NCBI RefSeq assembly: GCF_035917675.1
Contig: NZ_CP109104.1
Span: 7,750,001 to 7,814,000 of the forward strand
Direction of reading: 5' to 3'
Length of the DNA: 64,000 nucleotides
From: Streptomyces sp. NBC_01775
Lineage (GTDB): Bacteria; Actinomycetota; Actinomycetes; Streptomycetales; Streptomycetaceae
Shown one piece after another: positions 15,401-28,023 of the stretch. The translations under genes were made by a program, and so were the position numbers. Under the pieces are notes generated by a model, which had not been told where the DNA came from, made no database searches, and was given only the letters and a program-made list of their open reading frames with translations. The number at the start of each line of letters is the position of its first letter. Positions within the stretch are counted from its first letter, which is position 1.

Positions 15401-18400
15401 CCGAGCACCGCAGCGGTGTGACTGCGCACCAGCTCCAGCACGGTGCTTTCCCGTTCCGCCTCGTCCATACCCGAGAGACGCTGTGCCCAGCCGCCCGCTC
15501 CTTGCCCCGCGCCGCCGCCCGCCGCCCGGCGGACCGGCACGCGCACCAGCTCGCGCAGCACAGGGGGCAGCGTCCCGGACTCCGCCTGCGCACGCAGCGA
15601 CGGGGCATGGAAACCCGCTCCGACCGCCGTCGGAGCGGCGCACACCATCGCTTCGTCCAGGGCGCGCAGCGCGTCCCGTGTGGCGAGAGGCGTCAGCCCG
15701 CCACGGGTCATACGGGAGATCTCGCTGCCGTCGAGACTGCCGGTGAGGCCGCTGCCCTGCTCCCACAGCCCCCACGCGACGGAGGTAGCGGGGAGCCCCT
15801 GGGCCCGACGTTGGTGGGCGAGTGCGTCGAGGAACGCGTTGGCGGCGGCGTAGTTGGCCTGCCCCGGGCTGCCCAGCGTCCCGGCGGCGGAGGAGTAGAG
15901 GACGAACGCGTCCAGGTCGGCGTCTGCCGTCAGCTCGTGGAGGTTCCAGGCGGCGTCGACCTTGGGTTGGAGGACGGTGGTGAGTTGTTCGGGGGTGAGG
16001 GAGGTGAGTGTGGCGTCGTCCAGTACTCCGGCGGTGTGGATGACGGCGGTCAGCGGGTGCTGGTCCGGGATCGACGCGACGAGGGCGGCGAGGGCGTCCC
16101 GGTCGGCGGCGTCGCAGGCCGCGAGGGTTACGTGGGCCCCCAGGGCGGTGAGTTCGGTTTCGAGTTCGCGGGCGCCGGGTGCGTCGGGTCCGCGTCGGCT
16201 GGTCAGCAGCAGGTGACGCGCTCCGTGCTCCGTCACCAGGTGGCGGGCGGTGAGCCCGCCGAGGGTCCCGGTCCCGCCCGTCACGAGGACGGTTCCCGCG
16301 AGCGCGAGCGCGGGCGCGGGCGCGAATCCGGCCTCGTCCGCGGCCGGGCGGCCGGTCGCCCTGGTCACACGCGGCACGCAGGCGCGTCCCGCACGGACGG
16401 CCAGTTGCGGCTCGCCCGATGCGACGAGGGCGGGCAGCGCGGCGAACGAGGCCTCCGTGCCGTCGACATCGATCAGCTGGATACGCCCGGGGTGCTCCGA
16501 CTGCGCGCTGCGGACCAGTCCCCACACGGCCGACGCGGGCAGATCGAGCGGCGACTCCTCGGGCGCGGCGGCGACAGCGCCCCGCGTCAGCAGGACGAGG
16601 CGCGCCGGCTCGGTCGCCATGCCGGGGTCTGTGGCGATGCCGGGGTCTGCCGCTTCCTCGGGGTCTGCCGCCAGGCCGGAAGCCGCCTCGCGGGTGGCTG
16701 CCTCGCCGGTGGCTGCCTCGCCGGTGGCCGCCTCGCTGGGGACGGGGATCTCGTCGTGCGCGAGCCAGTCCTGTACGAGGCGCAGCGCGTGCTCGGTCAG
16801 GGCATGTGTCGCGTCGGCGGCGTGGTCGCTCGGCGCCCGTTCCGCTTGGGTCGTCTGTTCCGCGCCTTCCACCTGTTCCGTCAGCGCCCGGAGTCCGTCC
16901 GTCGAGGTGTCGCCGGGGGCCTCGAGCAGCCGTGACACGCAGGGTGCGAGCACCGCTTCCGGCGCGGGGAGGGTGCCGTCGGCGAGCGCCTCATGGAGCG
17001 TGCCGACCTCGTCGTAAGCGGGCAGGACAGCGAGCCAGTCAGGCCCCGACACCGCGAGATCGTGCCCCAGGGCCGCCCATCGTGTGCCTCCGCTGTCGGA
17101 CGACACCGGCTCGGGGCCGTCCGGCAGCGCGAACGGCCGCCAGGTGAGGTGGTGGAGCAGGCTGCGCGGGGCGGTGGCGTGCGCCAGCTGCTCGGGAGTC
17201 ACCGGACGGGTGGTGAGGGAACCGACCGTGAGGACAGGGCTGCCCTCCGGGTCGCTGACCGCGAGAGCGAGAGTGCCCTCCTCTGTGACCGACAGCTGGG
17301 CGCGGAGCGTGGTGGCGCAGCCGCTGTGCAAGGTGACCTCGCCCCAGGAGAAGGGCAGCAGGACGCCGTCCGACAGGAGCCCGTCCGTACCGTTCGACAG
17401 GAGCCCGTCCGTGCCGTTCGCGAGGAACGCCGTGTGCAGCGCCGCGTCGAGGAGAGCGGGGTGGATGCCGTAGAGGGCGGTGTCGGTCCCGTCCGGCAGG
17501 CTGATCTCGGCGTACACCGTCCCGCCTTGCCGCCACGCCGCCCGCAGCCCCTGGAAGAGGGGACCGTAGACGAGGCCGTGGTCGGCCAGCTGGGCGTAGA
17601 GGTCGTCCGTGTCGAGCCGTTGTGCCTGCGGGGGCGGCCAGGCGGCCGGAGCGTGGGCGGGGACGGGAGCGGTGGTGCTGACGGTGGCCGGGGTGGCGGC
17701 CAGGGTCCCGGTCGCGTGCGCGGTCCATGGCAGCGCGTCGTCGCCGCCCGAGGTGTGGGGCCGGGAGCGCACGGTGAGCGCACGCCGCCCTTCCTCGTCG
17801 GCCGCACCGAGGACGACCTGGAGACGCAGAGCGCCATGCTCGGGCAGGACGAACGGCGCCTCCAACGTCAGCTCCTCCAGACGCCCGCACCCCGACTGCG
17901 CGCCCACATGCAGCGCGAGATCCGCGAAGGCGGCCCCGGGCAGCAACGCCGCCTCGTGCACGACGTGCTCACTCAGCCACGGGTGCGTGGCGAGGGAGAG
18001 GCTGCCCGTGAACAGGGCGCTCCCGTCCGGAAGTTCGGCGACCGCTGAGAGCAACGGATGCCCTGCGGGGTCCAGCCCGGCAGCGGCAACATCCTGGGCG
18101 CTGGGCGCCGTCAGCCAGTAGGGCTGGTGTTGGAAGGGGTAGGTGGGGAGGTCGGGTGTGAGGTCGAGCGTGAGGGGGGTGTCTTGGGTGGTGGTCCAGG
18201 TGGTGGGGGTGTGTCCGTGGGTGTGGGCTTGGGTGAGGGTGGTGAGCAGGCGGGTGGGGGTGGCGTCGTTGCGTCGGAGTGTGCCGAGGACGGTGGTGTG
18301 GGGGTTGGTGTCTTGGGTGGGGGTGGTGAGGACGGGGTGGGGGCTGGTTTCGATGTAGGTGTGGTGGCCGTCCTCGTGGAGGAGGCGGAGGGTTTGTTCG

Positions 18401-21400
18401 AGGAGGACGGGGTGGCGCAGGTTGCGGTACCAGTAGTCGGCTGTCAGTTGGGTGGTGTCGAGTTGGGTGCCGGTGAGGGTGGAGTAGAAGGGGATCTGGG
18501 CGGGGCGGGGTGTGATCCCTTCCAGGAGTTGGGTGATGTGGTTGAGGTTTTCGATGTGGGGGGAGTGGCTGGCGTAGTCGACGTCGATGGTGCGGGCGCG
18601 GATGCCCTCGCTCTGGCAGGCGGCGACCATTTCGGCGAGCGCGCTGGCGTCGCCTGAAATCACGGTGCTTTCGGGCCCGTTGTGCGCGGCGACATACAGC
18701 CCCGGGTACGGAGTGAGCCGTGCGGCGGTCTTCTCGGCGCTCAAGGGAATCGAGGCCATGCCACCTGTCCCCGCGAGGGTGACCAGGGCTTGGCTGCGCA
18801 GGCAGACAACCCGCGCCGCGTCATCAAGGCTGAGCGCTCCGGCGATGTGCGCGGCGGCGATCTCCCCCTGTGAGTGTCCGATGACCGCGTCGGCCCGAAT
18901 GCCGTGGGATTCCCACACCCGCGCCAGCGACACCATCAGCGCGAACAACGCGGGCTGGACCACATCCACCCGCTCGAACCCCGGTGCCCCGGCCCGCTCA
19001 TACAGGACATCGAACAGGTCCCAGTCCACGTACGTGCTCAAGGCATCCGCGCACTGCCGCAAACTCGCGGCGAAGACCGGCGAGGAATCCAGCAGGCCGA
19101 TGCCCATCCCGGCCCATTGCGAGCCCTGACCGGGAAAGACGAACACCGTCTTGCCCGGGTCGGGCGAGGCAACCCCCTCCACCAGCGCCGCATGCGGCAA
19201 CCCCTGCGCCAGAGCACTGAGCGCCTCCAGCAGCTCGCCGCGCTCTTCACTCACCACCCCCGCCCGGTACGTGTGATGCGTGCGCGAGGCCGCCAACGCG
19301 CGTCCGATCTCGGCGACCTCGACCTCGGGCCGTTCGTTGAGGAACGCGGCCAGTTGGGCGGCTTGCCCCCTCAGCGCGTCCTGGTTCTTGGCGGACAGCA
19401 GCACCGGGACGACATCGACGGGGGCTCCACCAGCATCGTTCTGCTCGGGCGCGGGTGCCGCCTCCAGGATCACGTGGGCGTTGGTGCCGCTGATGCCGAA
19501 GGAGGAGACGGCGGCGCGGCCGGGCCGTTCGTCCTGGGGCCAGGGTTGGTTACGGGTCAGGAGGGTGACGGCGCCGCTGTCCCAGTCCACGTGCGGCGAC
19601 GGCTCGTCCACGTGCAGCGTGCGCGGGAGTTCACCGTGCCGGAGGGCCTGGACCATCTTGATGACGCCCGCGACCCCGGCCGCCGCCTGGGTGTGCCCGA
19701 GGTTGGACTTGATCGAGCCCAGCCACAAGGGCTTTTCCGGGTCCCGTTCCTGGCCGTAGGTCGCCAGCAATGCCTGGGCCTCGATGGGATCGCCCAGCGT
19801 GGTGCCCGTCCCATGCGCTTCCACGGCGTCGACATCAGCGGCGCTGAGCCCCGCTCCGGCCAGGGCGTCGCGGATGACGCGCTGTTGTGAGGGTCCGTTG
19901 GGTGCGGTGAGTCCGTTGCTGGCGCCGTCCTGGTTGACGGCGGAACCGCGTACGACCGCGAGTACCGGGTGGCCCTTCGCCCGTGCGTCCGAGAGCCGTT
20001 CGACCAGCAGTAGGCCCACGCCCTCCGAGAAGCCCGCGCCGTCGGCCGTGGCGGCGAAGGACTTGCACCGGCCGTCCTCCGACAGCCCGCGCTGACGGCT
20101 GAACTCGACGAACAGCCCCGGGGTGGCCATCACCGTCACCCCGCCGGCGACGGCCATGTCGCACTCGCCGCCGCGTAGTGCCTGGGCGGCCATGTGCAGG
20201 GCGACCAGCGACGACGAGCACGCCGTGTCCACGCTCACGGCCGGGCCCTCGAACCCATAGGTGTAGGCGATACGGCCGCTGGCGACGCTGAAGGCGCTGC
20301 CGTTGCCGAGATAGCCCTCCAACTCCTCGGGCGCCCGCTGAATGCGTCCGCCGTAGTCGTTGTACATGATTCCGGTGTAGACGCCGGTGCGGCTGCCGCG
20401 TAGTGAGGAGGGAAGGATCCTGGCGTTTTCCAGGGCTTCCCAGGTGGTCTCCAGCAGGAGTCGTTGTTGGGGGTCGGTGGCGAGGGCTTCGCGGGGGCTC
20501 ATGCCGAAGAAGTCGGGGTCGAAGTGGTGGGCGTTATGGAGGAAGCCGCCGCGTCGGGTGTAACTCGTACCGGAGTGCTCGGGGTCGGGGTCATACAGTG
20601 ACTCGAGGTCCCAGCCCCGCCCCTCGGGGAAGCCGCCGATGCCCTCGCGTCCTTCTGACACCAGTCGCCACAGGTCGTCCGGCGAGGTGATCCCGCCGGG
20701 GTAGCGGCAGGCCATGCCGACGATCGCGATCGGCTCATCCGCGTACCCGCCCCCCGTACGAGGCACCACGCCGCGCACGGCCTTCTCGCCGCCCGCCAGC
20801 TGCTCGCGCAGATGCCGGGCCAGGGCTGCCGGGGTCGGGTGGTCGAAGACGAGGGTGGCGGTCAGTCGCAGCCCTGTCGCCGTGTTGAGGCGGTTGCGGA
20901 GTTCGACCGCCGTCAACGAGTCGAAACCCAGCCCCTGGAATGCCTGGTCGGACGCGACGCCCTGGGGATCGGCGTGCCCCAGCACCGTTGCCACCTGGCC
21001 GCGCACCAACTCCAGCAGGAGCTTCTCCTGCTGAGCCTCCGGCAGGCCCGCGAGCCGCTCCGGCCAGGAGCTCGCGCCCCCGCCCGCCGTGACGCGCCGA
21101 ACAGGGGTGCGCACCACCCCGCGCAGCACCGGCGGCAGCGAACCCGCCTCGGCCTCGGCACGCAGCGCCTTGTTGTCGAACTTCGCCAGCACGACAGCGC
21201 TGTCTCCAAGATCGCTGCCCCCGGAGCCGAGAGTGCCGAGGGCGCCGTCGAACAGCGCCATGCCTTCCTCCGACGACAGCGGCAGAACGCCACCTCGCGC
21301 GAGACGTGTCTGCTCGCCGCCCTCCAGATGTGCGGTCAGCCCGCTGCTGTGCGCCCAGAGTCCCCAGGCGAGGGAGGTGGCGGGGAGTCCTTGGGTGTGG

Positions 21401-24400
21401 CGGTGGTGGGCGAGTGCGTCGAGGAAGGTGTTGGCGGCTGCGTAGTTGGCTTGTCCGGGGTTGCCGAGGGTGCCGGCGGCGGAGGAGTAGAGGACGAACG
21501 CGTCCAGGTCGGTGTCTGCCGTCAGTTGGTGGAGGTTCCAGGCGGCGTCGACCTTGGGTTGGAGGACGGTGGTGAGTTGTTCGGGGGTGAGGGAGGTGAG
21601 TGTGGCGTCGTCCAGTACTCCGGCGGTGTGGATGACGGCGGTCAGCGGGTGCTGGTCCGGGATCGACGCGACGAGGGCGGCGAGGGCGTCGCGGTCGGCG
21701 GCGTCGCAGGCGGCGAGGGTGACGTGGGCGCCGTGGGCGAGCAGTTCGGCTTCCAGCTCGCGGGCGCCGGGTGCGTCCGGTCCGCGTCGACTGGTCAGCA
21801 ACAGGTGACGAACACCGTGCTCCGTCACCAGGTGGCGGGCGGCGAGGCCGCCGAGGGTGCCGGTGCCGCCCGTGATCAGTACGGTGCCGTCCGGGCTCAG
21901 CGCGGCCGGGGTGGCAGCAGCATCAGAGGGCGTGTCGGACGTGGTGGACGCGTCGGACGTGGCAGAGGTCGCGGACGGCGCCGGCGTCGAGGCCGGGAGA
22001 GCGACGCGCACCAAACGTGGAACGTAGGCGCTTCCCGCGCGCAGCGCGAGCTGCGGCTCGCCCGTGGCGACGGCGTCCGCCAGGGCCTCGCGCGAGGCGT
22101 CCGTGCCGTCGGTGTCCACGAGTTGGATGCGCCCGGGGTTCTCGGCCTGCGCGCTGCGGACCAGCCCCCACAGCGCGGCGGCCGACGGGTCCACCATCGG
22201 CTGGTCCGGCGTGGTCGCGACCGCACGCCGGGTCAGCAACACCAGCCGGGCCTCGGAAGCGGACGAGGAAACAGGCTGGGCAACGGACTCGGACTCGGAA
22301 GCGGACTCGGAAGCCGACCCGGGCGCGGCCTCGTTCTCCAGCGCCAGCCAGTCCTGGAGCAGCGCGAGCGCGTGCCGCGTCAGGGTGTGCGCCGCGCGGG
22401 CGGCGTCGCCGTCACCGGGTGAGTCCGCAGTCGCCGCCCCCTCGTTCGGGAACGAGGAGCACGGCACGAGCACCGTTCCGTACACGGCACCGCGCTCCAC
22501 CATTGCGGCGCGCAGCTCCGCGAGGTCGGCATAGACGGCCGTCCCGCCGCCGTCCTCCTCACCGACGGCCTGACGGGACGCGGAGGCCGGGTGGGAAGAG
22601 GCCGGGTGCGAAGCGGAGGCGGAAGCCGCGCGGGACGTGGACGTGGTGAGCCTGTCGCCGCCACCGATCAGGGCCCAGTCGCTACCGATCACCGCCCAGT
22701 CGTCACCGATCACGGCCCGGTCGTCACCGATCACCGCCCGGTAGTCACCTCCGGCCGTGGGAGAGACGCCGCCGTGGCCGGGGGCCGTCATCGGCGCCCA
22801 TTCGAGCCGGTAGCCCGCGCTGCGACGTCCGCGCCCGGAGCCCACGAGCTGCTCGACGCTGACCGGCCGCGTCACCAGCGCCTCGACGGAGGCCACGGGC
22901 GCACCCGCAGCGCCGCCCTCCCCGCCGTCCTCCGTAACGCCGCCGCTCGCGAGGTCGAGCGTCAGAGTGCCGGCAGAGGGGCGGGTCATCCGCAGCCGCA
23001 ACGTCTCGGCGCCCGAGGCATGCAGCGTCACGCCGCGCCACTCGTACGGAAGCCGCAGCGCGTCGGCCTCCGCGTCCGACGCGCGACCGCCACCGGAGGT
23101 GCCCTCCGGGTCTCCGTCCGAGGTGCCCTCCCGGCCGGCCCCGGCGAGCGCTCCGGGGTGGAGGGCCGCGTCGAAGAGCGCCGGATGCAGAAGGAACCCG
23201 TCGCGATCCGCTTCCGCGCCCTCCGGTAGGCGGACGTCGGCGTACACGGTTCCGTCCGCCGCCCGCCAGGCCGTGCTCAGGCCCTGGAAGAGAGGACCGT
23301 AGGCATAGCCCAGGTCGGTGAGATGCGCGTACAGCTCGTCGACGTCGTACTCCTCGGCCTGCGGCGGAGGCCACACCCGCGCCCAGGACGCCGTACCCTC
23401 CAGCGCGCTCGACTCCGCCGGAGTGAGACGGCCCGTGGCGTGGGAGGTCCAACCGTCCCCGTCGGGCGCGTCCTCGTCCGCGCGCTCAGCCCGCGAACGG
23501 AAGTGAACCGCCCGGCCGCCCGCCTCATCCGGCGCCCCCACAGTGAGCTGGAGTTGCGTGCTACCGAGCGGCGGCAGGACGAGTGGCGCGTCCAGGGTCA
23601 GTTCCTCGACGCGCGCGCACCCCAACTCGCCGCCCGCGTGCAGCGCCAGCTCCACGAAGGCCGTGCCGGGCAGCAGCACCGTGCCCCCGCGCTCGCCGCC
23701 GACGGCGTGCTCCGCCAGCCAGGGATGCGTACGGAGAGACAGCCCCCCGGTGAAGAGGTGACTCCCGTCCGGCAACTCCGTCACGGCCCCCAGCAGCGCG
23801 TGACCGGTCGCACCGAGCCCCAGCGCCGAGGTGTCACTCGCCGCCGACGGCTCCGCGATCCAGAACCGTTGCGGCTGGAAGGGGTAGGTGGGGAGGTCGA
23901 GGTGGGGGTGGTTTGTGGTGTCTTGGGTGGTGGTCCAGGTGGTGGGGGTGTGTCCGTGGGTGTGGGCTTGGGTGAGGGTGGTGAGCAGGCGGGTGGGTGT
24001 GGCGTCGTTGCGTCGGAGTGTGCCGAGGACGGTGGTGTGGGGGTTGGTGTCTTGGATGGGGGTGGTGAGGACGGGGTGGGGGCTGGTTTCGATGTAGGTG
24101 TGGTGGCCGTCCTCGTTGAGGAGGCGGAGGGTTTGTTCGAGGAGGACGGGGTGGCGGAGGTTGCGGTACCAGTAGTCGGCGGTCAGTTGGGTGGTGTCGA
24201 GTCGGGTGCCGGTGAGGGTGGAGTAGAAGGGGATCTCGGCAGGACTGGGTGTGATCCCTTCCAGGAGTTGGGTGATGTGGTTGAGGTTTTCGATGTGGGG
24301 GGAGTGGCTGGCGTAGTCGACGTCGATGGTGCGGGCGCGGATGCCCTCGTTTTTGCAGGCGGCGACCATCTCCGTCAGTGCACCGGCGTCGCCTGAAATC

Positions 24401-26628
24401 ACGGTGCTTTCGGGCCCGTTGTGCGCGGCGACATGCAGCCCTGGGTAGTCCGCCACCCGGGCGCTGGTCTCTTCCGCGCTCAGGGGAATCGAGGCCATGC
24501 CGCCGCTTCCCGTGAGGGTGACCAGGGCCTGACTGCGCAGGCACACGATCCGCGCGGCGTCATCCAGGCTGAGCGCTCCGGCGATGTGCGCGGCGGCGAT
24601 CTCGCCCTGTGAGTGTCCGATGACCGCGTCGGCCCGAATGCCGTGGGATTCCCACACCCGCGCCAGCGAGACCATGAGCGCGAACAACGCGGGCTGGACC
24701 ACATCCACCCGCTCGAACCCCGGTGCCCCGGCCCGCTCGTGCAGGACGTCGAACAGGTCCCAGTCCACGTACGCGCTCAAGGCATCCGCGCACTGCCGCA
24801 AACTCGCGGCGAAGACCGGCGAGGAATCCAGCAGACCAACGCCCATCCCGGCCCATTGCGAGCCCTGACCGGGAAAGACGAACACCGTCTTGCCCGGGTC
24901 GGGCGAGGCAGCCCCTTCCACCAGTCCCGCGACCGACTCTCCTCGCGCCAACGCATCGAGCGCGGCGAGCAGTTCCTCTCGTCCCTGGCTCACCACCCCC
25001 GCTCGGTAGGCGTGGTGGGTACGCGTGCTCGCCAACGCCCGCGCGGCCCCGGCGAGGTCCAGTTCGGGCCGCTCCTTCACGAAGGCGCTCAGCCGTACTG
25101 CCTGCTCCCGCAGCGCGCTCTCGCTCTTGCCCGACAACAGCCAGGGAACACCGGACTCCGCACCGGCCGGGCCTTCCTCCGTACCGGCCGCGTCGTCCTC
25201 CGCTGACGCATCGTCGTCCGCTGTCGCAGCGGCATCGCCCGGATCGCCCGGCACCGCCTCCAGGATCACGTGTGCGTTCGTCCCGCTGATCCCGAAGGCG
25301 GAGACGGCGCCGCGCCGGGGGCGGTCGCTCTCGGGCCAGGGCCGGGACTCGGTCAGCAGGGCGAGGGCGCCGCTGGACCAGTCCACATGCTGTGACGGCT
25401 CGTCCACGTGCAGCGTGGACGGCAGAACGCCGTGGCGCAGCGCGAGGACCATCTTGATGACGCCCGCGACACCGGCCGCGACCTGGGTGTGGCCGATGTT
25501 CGACTTGAGCGAGCCCAGCCACAGCGGGCGCTCGGCGGGCCGGTTGCGGCCGTAGGTGGCGAGTAGCGCCTGGGCCTCGATGGGGTCGCCGAGGCTGGTG
25601 CCGGTGCCGTGGGCCTCGACGGCGTCGATGCCGCTCTCGGGCAGCTCCGCGTTGGCGAGGGCGGCCCGGATGACGCGCTGCTGTGAGGGCCCGTTGGGCG
25701 CGGTGAGTCCGTTGCTGGCGCCGTCCTGGTTGACGGCCGAGCCGCGGATGACGGCCAGGACGCGGTGGCCCAGGCGGCGTGCGTCGGACAGGCGTTCAAG
25801 GACGAGCATGCCGACGCCCTCGCCCCAGGCCGTGCCGTCGGCGGACGCGGCGAAGGGCTTGCAGCGGCCGTCCGGCGCGAGGCCGCGCTGCCGGCTGAAC
25901 TCCACGAAGACACCCGCGTGCGGCATGACCGTCGCGCCGCCCGCCAGCGCGGTGGCGCACTCGCCGCTACGCAGCGCCTGCACGGCCATGTGCACGGTGA
26001 CCAGCGACGACGAGCAGGCCGTGTCCACGGTGACGGCCGGGCCCTCGAAGCCGAAGGTGTAGGCGATACGGCCGGAGGCGACGCTGCTGAGGTTGCCGGT
26101 CAGCAGATAGCCGTCCGTGGACTCGGGGCCGCCGCGCCGCAGCGACGCGTACTCCACGGCCGCCGCGCCCGTGAAGACGCCGGTGCTGCTGCCGTGCAGG
26201 TCGCCGGGGACGATGCCCGCGTGCTCCAGCGCCTGCCAGGAAGTCTCCAGCAGCAGCCGCTGCTGCGGGTCCATGGCTCGCGCCTCGCGGGGGCTGATGC
26301 CGAAGAAGTCGGCGTCGAACTCGTCGGCGTCGTGGAGGAAGTGCCCGCGTACCGCGTAGGTCTTGCCGTGCGCGTCCGGATCCGGGTCGTAGAGCCCCTC
26401 AACGTCCCAGCCCCGGTTTCCGGGGAAGGGGGAGTCCGTCGTACGGGACTCGGAGAGCAGGCGCCACAGATCGTCGGGCGAGCGCACGTCACCGGGGAAG
26501 CGGCAGCCCATTCCGACAATGGCGATCGGCTCGTGGCTCTTGGCCTCGAACTCGCCGATGCGCTTTTGGGCTTGGTGCAGGTCGGAGGTGACCCTCTTCA
26601 GGTATCCGCGGAGCTTGTCCTCGTTCAT
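9412..26628 (-). CDS. PKS B: trimodular type I PKS (modules 5-7)
   Basis: 5738 aa, three KS-AT-DH-KR-ACP modules. The N-terminal docking helix is [18 protein letters not shown]. Module 5: KS ~33 (Cys ~205), AT ~588 (GHSQG Ser ~673, YASH: methylmalonyl), DH ~974, KR ~1583, ACP Ser ~1902. Module 6: KS ~1967, AT ~2503 (GHSQG/YASH: methylmalonyl), DH ~2890, KR ~3448, ACP ~3761. Module 7: KS ~3827, AT ~4357 (GHSIG/HAFH: malonyl), DH ~4750, KR ~5272, ACP ~5590. All KRs have LDD (B-type). DH motifs differ: module 5 has a four-residue insertion ([15 protein letters not shown]), module 6 has Glu for the motif Gly ([11 protein letters not shown]), module 7 is canonical ([11 protein letters not shown]). 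The C-terminal tail has [17 protein letters not shown] and [14 protein letters not shown], a docking type unlike the other PKSs here. ATG 26628 directly precedes the docking helix; GAGG lies about 12 bases upstream. Confidence 0.96.
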   Translation of the reverse strand: MNEDKLRGYLKRVTSDLHQAQKRIGEFEAKSHEPIAIVGMGCRFPGDVRSPDDLWRLLSESRTTDSPFPGNRGWDVEGLYDPDPDAHGKTYAVRGHFLHDADEFDADFFGISPREARAMDPQQRLLLETSWQALEHAGIVPGDLHGSSTGVFTGAAAVEYASLRRGGPESTDGYLLTGNLSSVASGRIAYTFGFEGPAVTVDTACSSSLVTVHMAVQALRSGECATALAGGATVMPHAGVFVEFSRQRGLAPDGRCKPFAASADGTAWGEGVGMLVLERLSDARRLGHRVLAVIRGSAVNQDGASNGLTAPNGPSQQRVIRAALANAELPESGIDAVEAHGTGTSLGDPIEAQALLATYGRNRPAERPLWLGSLKSNIGHTQVAAGVAGVIKMVLALRHGVLPSTLHVDEPSQHVDWSSGALALLTESRPWPESDRPRRGAVSAFGISGTNAHVILEAVPGDPGDAAATADDDASAEDDAAGTEEGPAGAESGVPWLLSGKSESALREQAVRLSAFVKERPELDLAGAARALASTRTHHAYRAGVVSQGREELLAALDALARGESVAGLVEGAASPDPGKTVFVFPGQGSQWAGMGVGLLDSSPVFAASLRQCADALSAYVDWDLFDVLHERAGAPGFERVDVVQPALFALMVSLARVWESHGIRADAVIGHSQGEIAAAHIAGALSLDDAARIVCLRSQALVTLTGSGGMASIPLSAEETSARVADYPGLHVAAHNGPESTVISGDAGALTEMVAACKNEGIRARTIDVDYASHSPHIENLNHITQLLEGITPSPAEIPFYSTLTGTRLDTTQLTADYWYRNLRHPVLLEQTLRLLNEDGHHTYIETSPHPVLTTPIQDTNPHTTVLGTLRRNDATPTRLLTTLTQAHTHGHTPTTWTTTQDTTNHPHLDLPTYPFQPQRFWIAEPSAASDTSALGLGATGHALLGAVTELPDGSHLFTGGLSLRTHPWLAEHAVGGERGGTVLLPGTAFVELALHAGGELGCARVEELTLDAPLVLPPLGSTQLQLTVGAPDEAGGRAVHFRSRAERADEDAPDGDGWTSHATGRLTPAESSALEGTASWARVWPPPQAEEYDVDELYAHLTDLGYAYGPLFQGLSTAWRAADGTVYADVRLPEGAEADRDGFLLHPALFDAALHPGALAGAGREGTSDGDPEGTSGGGRASDAEADALRLPYEWRGVTLHASGAETLRLRMTRPSAGTLTLDLASGGVTEDGGEGGAAGAPVASVEALVTRPVSVEQLVGSGRGRRSAGYRLEWAPMTAPGHGGVSPTAGGDYRAVIGDDRAVIGDDWAVIGSDWALIGGGDRLTTSTSRAASASASHPASSHPASASRQAVGEEDGGGTAVYADLAELRAAMVERGAVYGTVLVPCSSFPNEGAATADSPGDGDAARAAHTLTRHALALLQDWLALENEAAPGSASESASESESVAQPVSSSASEARLVLLTRRAVATTPDQPMVDPSAAALWGLVRSAQAENPGRIQLVDTDGTDASREALADAVATGEPQLALRAGSAYVPRLVRVALPASTPAPSATSATSDASTTSDTPSDAAATPAALSPDGTVLITGGTGTLGGLAARHLVTEHGVRHLLLTSRRGPDAPGARELEAELLAHGAHVTLAACDAADRDALAALVASIPDQHPLTAVIHTAGVLDDATLTSLTPEQLTTVLQPKVDAAWNLHQLTADTDLDAFVLYSSAAGTLGNPGQANYAAANTFLDALAHHRHTQGLPATSLAWGLWAHSSGLTAHLEGGEQTRLARGGVLPLSSEEGMALFDGALGTLGSGGSDLGDSAVVLAKFDNKALRAEAEAGSLPPVLRGVVRTPVRRVTAGGGASSWPERLAGLPEAQQEKLLLELVRGQVATVLGHADPQGVASDQAFQGLGFDSLTAVELRNRLNTATGLRLTATLVFDHPTPAALARHLREQLAGGEKAVRGVVPRTGGGYADEPIAIVGMACRYPGGITSPDDLWRLVSEGREGIGGFPEGRGWDLESLYDPDPEHSGTSYTRRGGFLHNAHHFDPDFFGMSPREALATDPQQRLLLETTWEALENARILPSSLRGSRTGVYTGIMYNDYGGRIQRAPEELEGYLGNGSAFSVASGRIAYTYGFEGPAVSVDTACSSSLVALHMAAQALRGGECDMAVAGGVTVMATPGLFVEFSRQRGLSEDGRCKSFAATADGAGFSEGVGLLLVERLSDARAKGHPVLAVVRGSAVNQDGASNGLTAPNGPSQQRVIRDALAGAGLSAADVDAVEAHGTGTTLGDPIEAQALLATYGQERDPEKPLWLGSIKSNLGHTQAAAGVAGVIKMVQALRHGELPRTLHVDEPSPHVDWDSGAVTLLTRNQPWPQDERPGRAAVSSFGISGTNAHVILEAAPAPEQNDAGGAPVDVVPVLLSAKNQDALRGQAAQLAAFLNERPEVEVAEIGRALAASRTHHTYRAGVVSEERGELLEALSALAQGLPHAALVEGVASPDPGKTVFVFPGQGSQWAGMGIGLLDSSPVFAASLRQCADALSTYVDWDLFDVLYERAGAPGFERVDVVQPALFALMVSLARVWESHGIRADAVIGHSQGEIAAAHIAGALSLDDAARVVCLRSQALVTLAGTGGMASIPLSAEKTAARLTPYPGLYVAAHNGPESTVISGDASALAEMVAACQSEGIRARTIDVDYASHSPHIENLNHITQLLEGITPRPAQIPFYSTLTGTQLDTTQLTADYWYRNLRHPVLLEQTLRLLHEDGHHTYIETSPHPVLTTPTQDTNPHTTVLGTLRRNDATPTRLLTTLTQAHTHGHTPTTWTTTQDTPLTLDLTPDLPTYPFQHQPYWLTAPSAQDVAAAGLDPAGHPLLSAVAELPDGSALFTGSLSLATHPWLSEHVVHEAALLPGAAFADLALHVGAQSGCGRLEELTLEAPFVLPEHGALRLQVVLGAADEEGRRALTVRSRPHTSGGDDALPWTAHATGTLAATPATVSTTAPVPAHAPAAWPPPQAQRLDTDDLYAQLADHGLVYGPLFQGLRAAWRQGGTVYAEISLPDGTDTALYGIHPALLDAALHTAFLANGTDGLLSNGTDGLLSDGVLLPFSWGEVTLHSGCATTLRAQLSVTEEGTLALAVSDPEGSPVLTVGSLTTRPVTPEQLAHATAPRSLLHHLTWRPFALPDGPEPVSSDSGGTRWAALGHDLAVSGPDWLAVLPAYDEVGTLHEALADGTLPAPEAVLAPCVSRLLEAPGDTSTDGLRALTEQVEGAEQTTQAERAPSDHAADATHALTEHALRLVQDWLAHDEIPVPSEAATGEAATGEAATREAASGLAADPEEAADPGIATDPGMATEPARLVLLTRGAVAAAPEESPLDLPASAVWGLVRSAQSEHPGRIQLIDVDGTEASFAALPALVASGEPQLAVRAGRACVPRVTRATGRPAADEAGFAPAPALALAGTVLVTGGTGTLGGLTARHLVTEHGARHLLLTSRRGPDAPGARELETELTALGAHVTLAACDAADRDALAALVASIPDQHPLTAVIHTAGVLDDATLTSLTPEQLTTVLQPKVDAAWNLHELTADADLDAFVLYSSAAGTLGSPGQANYAAANAFLDALAHQRRAQGLPATSVAWGLWEQGSGLTGSLDGSEISRMTRGGLTPLATRDALRALDEAMVCAAPTAVGAGFHAPSLRAQAESGTLPPVLRELVRVPVRRAAGGGAGQGAGGWAQRLSGMDEAERESTVLELVRSHTAAVLGHAEARNVAADQAFQDLGFDSLTAVELRNRLNTATGLRLTATLVFDHPTPTALAQHLLTQLTGTIAPRKVALTPRATSTDEPIAIVGMACRYPGGITSPDDLWRLVSEGREGIGGFPEERGWDLATLYDPDPEHPGTSYTRRGGFLHNAHHFDPDFFGMSPREALATDPQQRLLLETTWEALENAGILPSSLRGSRTGVYTGIMYNDYGGRLSHHIPQEFEGYIGNGSSGGVVSGRVSYTFGFEGPAVTVDTACSSSLVALHMAAQALRGGECDMALAGGATVMATPTTFIEFSRQRGLSEDGRCKSFAAAADGTGFSEGVGLLLVERLSDAQAKGHPVLAVLRGSAINQDGASNGLTAPNGPSQQRVIHTALAAAELTPADIDAVEAHGTGTTLGDPIEAQALLATYGQERPEERPLWLGSIKSNLGHTQAAAGVAGVIKMVQALRHGELPRTLHADEPSPHVDWSSGAVSLLTQNQPWPEKEQPRRAAVSSFGISGTNAHVILEAAQDTPVEEHPETPNLPLLLSAKNQDALRGQAAQLATFLNERPEARIAEIGRALATTRTQHAHRAGVVADGYDEALAALHSLARGEESPAVVQGVASEAGKIAFVFAGQGSQRAGMGAGLYNTHPAFAHALDEVCAHFDPHLQHPLRDIMFAPEDDALAPLLHQTQYTQPALFALGTALHHLYLHHGIKPHYLAGHSIGELTAAHAAGILTLTDATTLVATRARLLQNLPPGGAMLTLHATEKDVLETLDPQRVSLAAVNAPTSTVISGDEQAIQELATLWTERGHKTKRLHVSHAFHSHLMQPALEEFHRTAAQLTYHEPHTPIISNTTGDLATTTQLRDPDYWTQHIRQPVRWADTTTTLHTHHVTTHLELGPDTTLTTLNHHNLDTTPNPPTLLPTLHPHQPEPTTLTHTLTTLHTHGHTPTTWTTTQDPTPTTTPNLPTYPFQHQPYWLHSPRPTSGVASAGLQASGHPLLGAGTQLPDGSHLFTGSLSLAAHPWLADHAVYGTPLLPGAALLDLALHAAAHTGSAHVRELTLHAPLALPEQGAVQVQVHLGPAAVEEDGARTLAVHSRPDPAPGDEDDLPWTRHAQGTLVTASDRAATPVATPSNWPPTGADPVEPEALYEQFAADGLDYGPAFRGLTAAWRDGDNIYADIALPEALTSNTATSDALTPAHVIHPALLDAALHPLTLLTSSHPTPEHPTAREDGAVRVPYEWTEVTAHTAGAGAGAVTALRAHLRRTPDGAASVVLTDPEGEPVLSGTLVVREMRPEQLRAGLGGRRNTLYELNWVPVAEPAQEDGGRLVLLGEGPAVDGAAAAYADLMALARALEEDGEPVPGTVVVGHRPGEQPQTPQSERAPHDLLPTEPDTYGVVHTYLTLLQQWLADEQFVEARLAIVTEGAVAAERGEEVPSLASAAVWGLLRSAQSENPGRFTLVDTDGLPASRAALPTALNCGEPQVALRDGVVHVPRLAPAAGAGTDGGTSGGAGAGAGGGAEAEATDGDGHSSSYRDSIDPLDPAGTVLVTGGTGALGRLVARHLVAAHGVRHLVLASRSGAAAEGAEELRAELATAGAEVRMAACDVADAEALGALLADVPAAHPLTGVFHTAGVLDDATVGSLTSEQLRSVLRPKADAAWNLHALTAKADLAAFVLFSSAAGTLGGPGQANYAAANTFLDALAHHRQAQGLPALSLAWGPWEQSADGMAATLTGADERRMARNGLAPLPSEECLSLLDAALRLPGRATLVPVRLRLPALRALAGEGLLPPVLRGLVRTPAPSMGGTLRGGGAGGLRQSLLGRLKDHGEAERDVVLLEFVRSQIGSVLGHGSPDAVDPDQGLMAMGFDSLTAVELRNRLKAATELRLPATLVFDYPTPSALARYLREELEPQLPHPGGAGKGDGDTDAEEIRRALGSIPVERLREAGLIEPLLRLADPGQAAKDGGAGADGADDADGGGDGQERVDTIREADVADLIAIALSGSGTNNGTNDES
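12540..13590 (-). repeat. Malonyl-AT repeat block, copy 2 (module 7)
   Basis: Near-identical to the module 8 and module 4 AT blocks (3485-4460, 32200-33250). It includes the KS-AT linker, AT and the His/Thr-rich linker. It keeps the intact frame (GATGCCGGC) at the position frameshifted in module 8. Confidence 0.85.
16676..16740 (-). repeat. In-frame minisatellite in module 6 KR region
   Basis: A 15-bp unit repeats in frame, encoding (E)[19 protein letters not shown] in the linker before the KR catalytic half. The sequence just outside (16610-16675) has a related [18 protein letters not shown] repeat. Confidence 0.7.
18120..19155 (-). repeat. Methylmalonyl-AT repeat block, copy 1 (module 6)
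   Basis: One of five near-identical blocks covering the methylmalonyl-specific AT and post-AT linker; the others are at 23875-24897, 38150-39190, 43760-44795 and 49360-50393. All share the GHSQG and YASH motifs, with only scattered differences. Confidence 0.85.
22666..22749 (-). repeat. Four 21-bp in-frame repeats in module 5 linker
   Basis: Four tandem 21-bp units encode VIGDDRA-type heptads ([28 protein letters not shown]) in the non-catalytic segment between DH and KR. This is probably slippage expansion with little structural constraint. Confidence 0.85.
23875..24897 (-). repeat. Methylmalonyl-AT repeat block, copy 2 (module 5)
   Basis: Near-identical to the other methylmalonyl AT blocks. 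It spans from the AT GQGS motif (high end) through YASH to the post-AT linker (low end). Confidence 0.85.
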
Positions 26629-26703
26629 CGTCTGCCGTCGACCTCGGAATCCGTCGTCAGTAAGTCGTGGAGTGTCGTGGAGTACGGAAGTGAAGGTGGA
26701 ACG

Positions 26704-27924
26704 TCACCAGGTGACCGGCAGCCGGTCCACACCGTGGATGGTGAAGCCCTCGCGGGTGCCGAACTCCGCTTCCTTGCCCGCCAGTTGGAGCCTGGGGAAG
26801 GCGCGGAAGAGCGCGGGTATGGCGATCTTCATCTCGGATCGCGCGAGGTTGTGGCCGATGCACTGGTGCAGGCCGTGCCCGAAGGCGATGTGGCTGTTGA
26901 CGGGGCCTTCGGTGCGGAACGTCTCGGGGTCGTCGAACTGTTCGGGGTCGCGGTTGGCGGCCGAGAGGGAGACCGTGACGGTCTCGCCCGCGCTGATGCG
27001 CACCCCGCCCAGCTCCAGGTCCTCGGTCGCGGCCCGGCTCACGAACTGGGTCACCGACAGATGGCGCAGCAGCTCGTTGACCATGTCGTCGGACAGCTCC
27101 GCCCCCCGGGTGTCGTACGGGTCCGACAGGCCCAGGACCGCCACGCGCAGCGCCTCGTCGCTCAGCAGCAGGTAGATGGCCATCGCGATCATGTTGGCGG
27201 TGGTCTCGTGCCCGGCGATCAGCATCATCATCGCCAGTCCCGCCAGCTCCTCGTCGTTGAGGTCACCGTCGGTGATCAGCACGCTCAGCAGGTCGTCGGA
27301 GGGGCTGGCCCGGCGCAGGCGCACCAGGTCCGTCATGCGCGCGTTGGTGGCGCCGACGGCGGCGGCAGCGTCGACGGAGGGGCTGCCCCGGTCGAGGGTG
27401 GTGGCGCGCAGCCGCTGGATCTCGTCGGTGATCTCGTCGGTGGAGCCGAGCAGTTCGGAGATGACCTGCACGGGAATCGGCATCGCGAACTCGGCCATCA
27501 GATCGGCGGGAGAGCCGGCGCCTTCCAGGGCCTCCAGGGCCGAGATTCTCTCGGCCGTCGCCTGTTCGATGGCCGGCTCCAGCTTGCGCACGCGGCGCAC
27601 CGTGAAGTGGCGGTTGAGCGGACCCCGGTAGCGGGTGTGCTCGGGGGCGTCCATGCCGATGAAGACGCCGGGCGGCGCCGCCGCCGGGGTGAGCGGCATC
27701 GGGATGGGGGAGGCCCGCAGTTCGTGGCGGGCACTGAGGGCCGGGTGGGTGAGGGCGTCGCGGGAGAGCGCGTAGCCGGTCACGAGCCAGCCGTCGCTTC
27801 CGCCGGGGTAGGCCATGCGGACGATCGGACGTTCGGCGCGCAGCGCGGCGAAGGCGGACGGCGGGTCGAACGGGCAACGGCGCGCGGTCGGAAAGCCGTC
27901 CACGCTGTGCGGCGTGCTGGTCAT
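26704..27924 (-). CDS. Cytochrome P450 (bacterial class I), polyketide tailoring
   Basis: 406 aa, the usual bacterial CYP length. I-helix oxygen-activation motif AGHETT (~237-242), K-helix ExxR in NELLRHL (~290), and heme-ligand motif FGHGLHQCIGHNLAR (~346-360, Cys the axial thiolate) are all intact, so the enzyme should be active given ferredoxin and reductase partners, none of which is in the window. No membrane anchor; cytosolic. It sits between PKS C and PKS B, co-directional, 99 bases after the PKS C stop and 75 bases before the PKS B start, so it is probably in the same transcript. Its likely job is hydroxylation or epoxidation of the polyketide. The substrate position cannot be read from sequence. 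Confidence 0.95.
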   Translation of the reverse strand: MTSTPHSVDGFPTARRCPFDPPSAFAALRAERPIVRMAYPGGSDGWLVTGYALSRDALTHPALSARHELRASPIPMPLTPAAAPPGVFIGMDAPEHTRYRGPLNRHFTVRRVRKLEPAIEQATAERISALEALEGAGSPADLMAEFAMPIPVQVISELLGSTDEITDEIQRLRATTLDRGSPSVDAAAAVGATNARMTDLVRLRRASPSDDLLSVLITDGDLNDEELAGLAMMMLIAGHETTANMIAMAIYLLLSDEALRVAVLGLSDPYDTRGAELSDDMVNELLRHLSVTQFVSRAATEDLELGGVRISAGETVTVSLSAANRDPEQFDDPETFRTEGPVNSHIAFGHGLHQCIGHNLARSEMKIAIPALFRAFPRLQLAGKEAEFGTREGFTIHGVDRLPVTW

Positions 27925-28023
27925 GTGTGTTCCTGCCTTTGTGGAGAGGGCGGGTAGGGGCTTGGGGGCTTAGGAGTTTCGGGGCTCAGCGGCGTAGGGG
28001 GAGTGGGCGAGGGCGGGGCGCTG

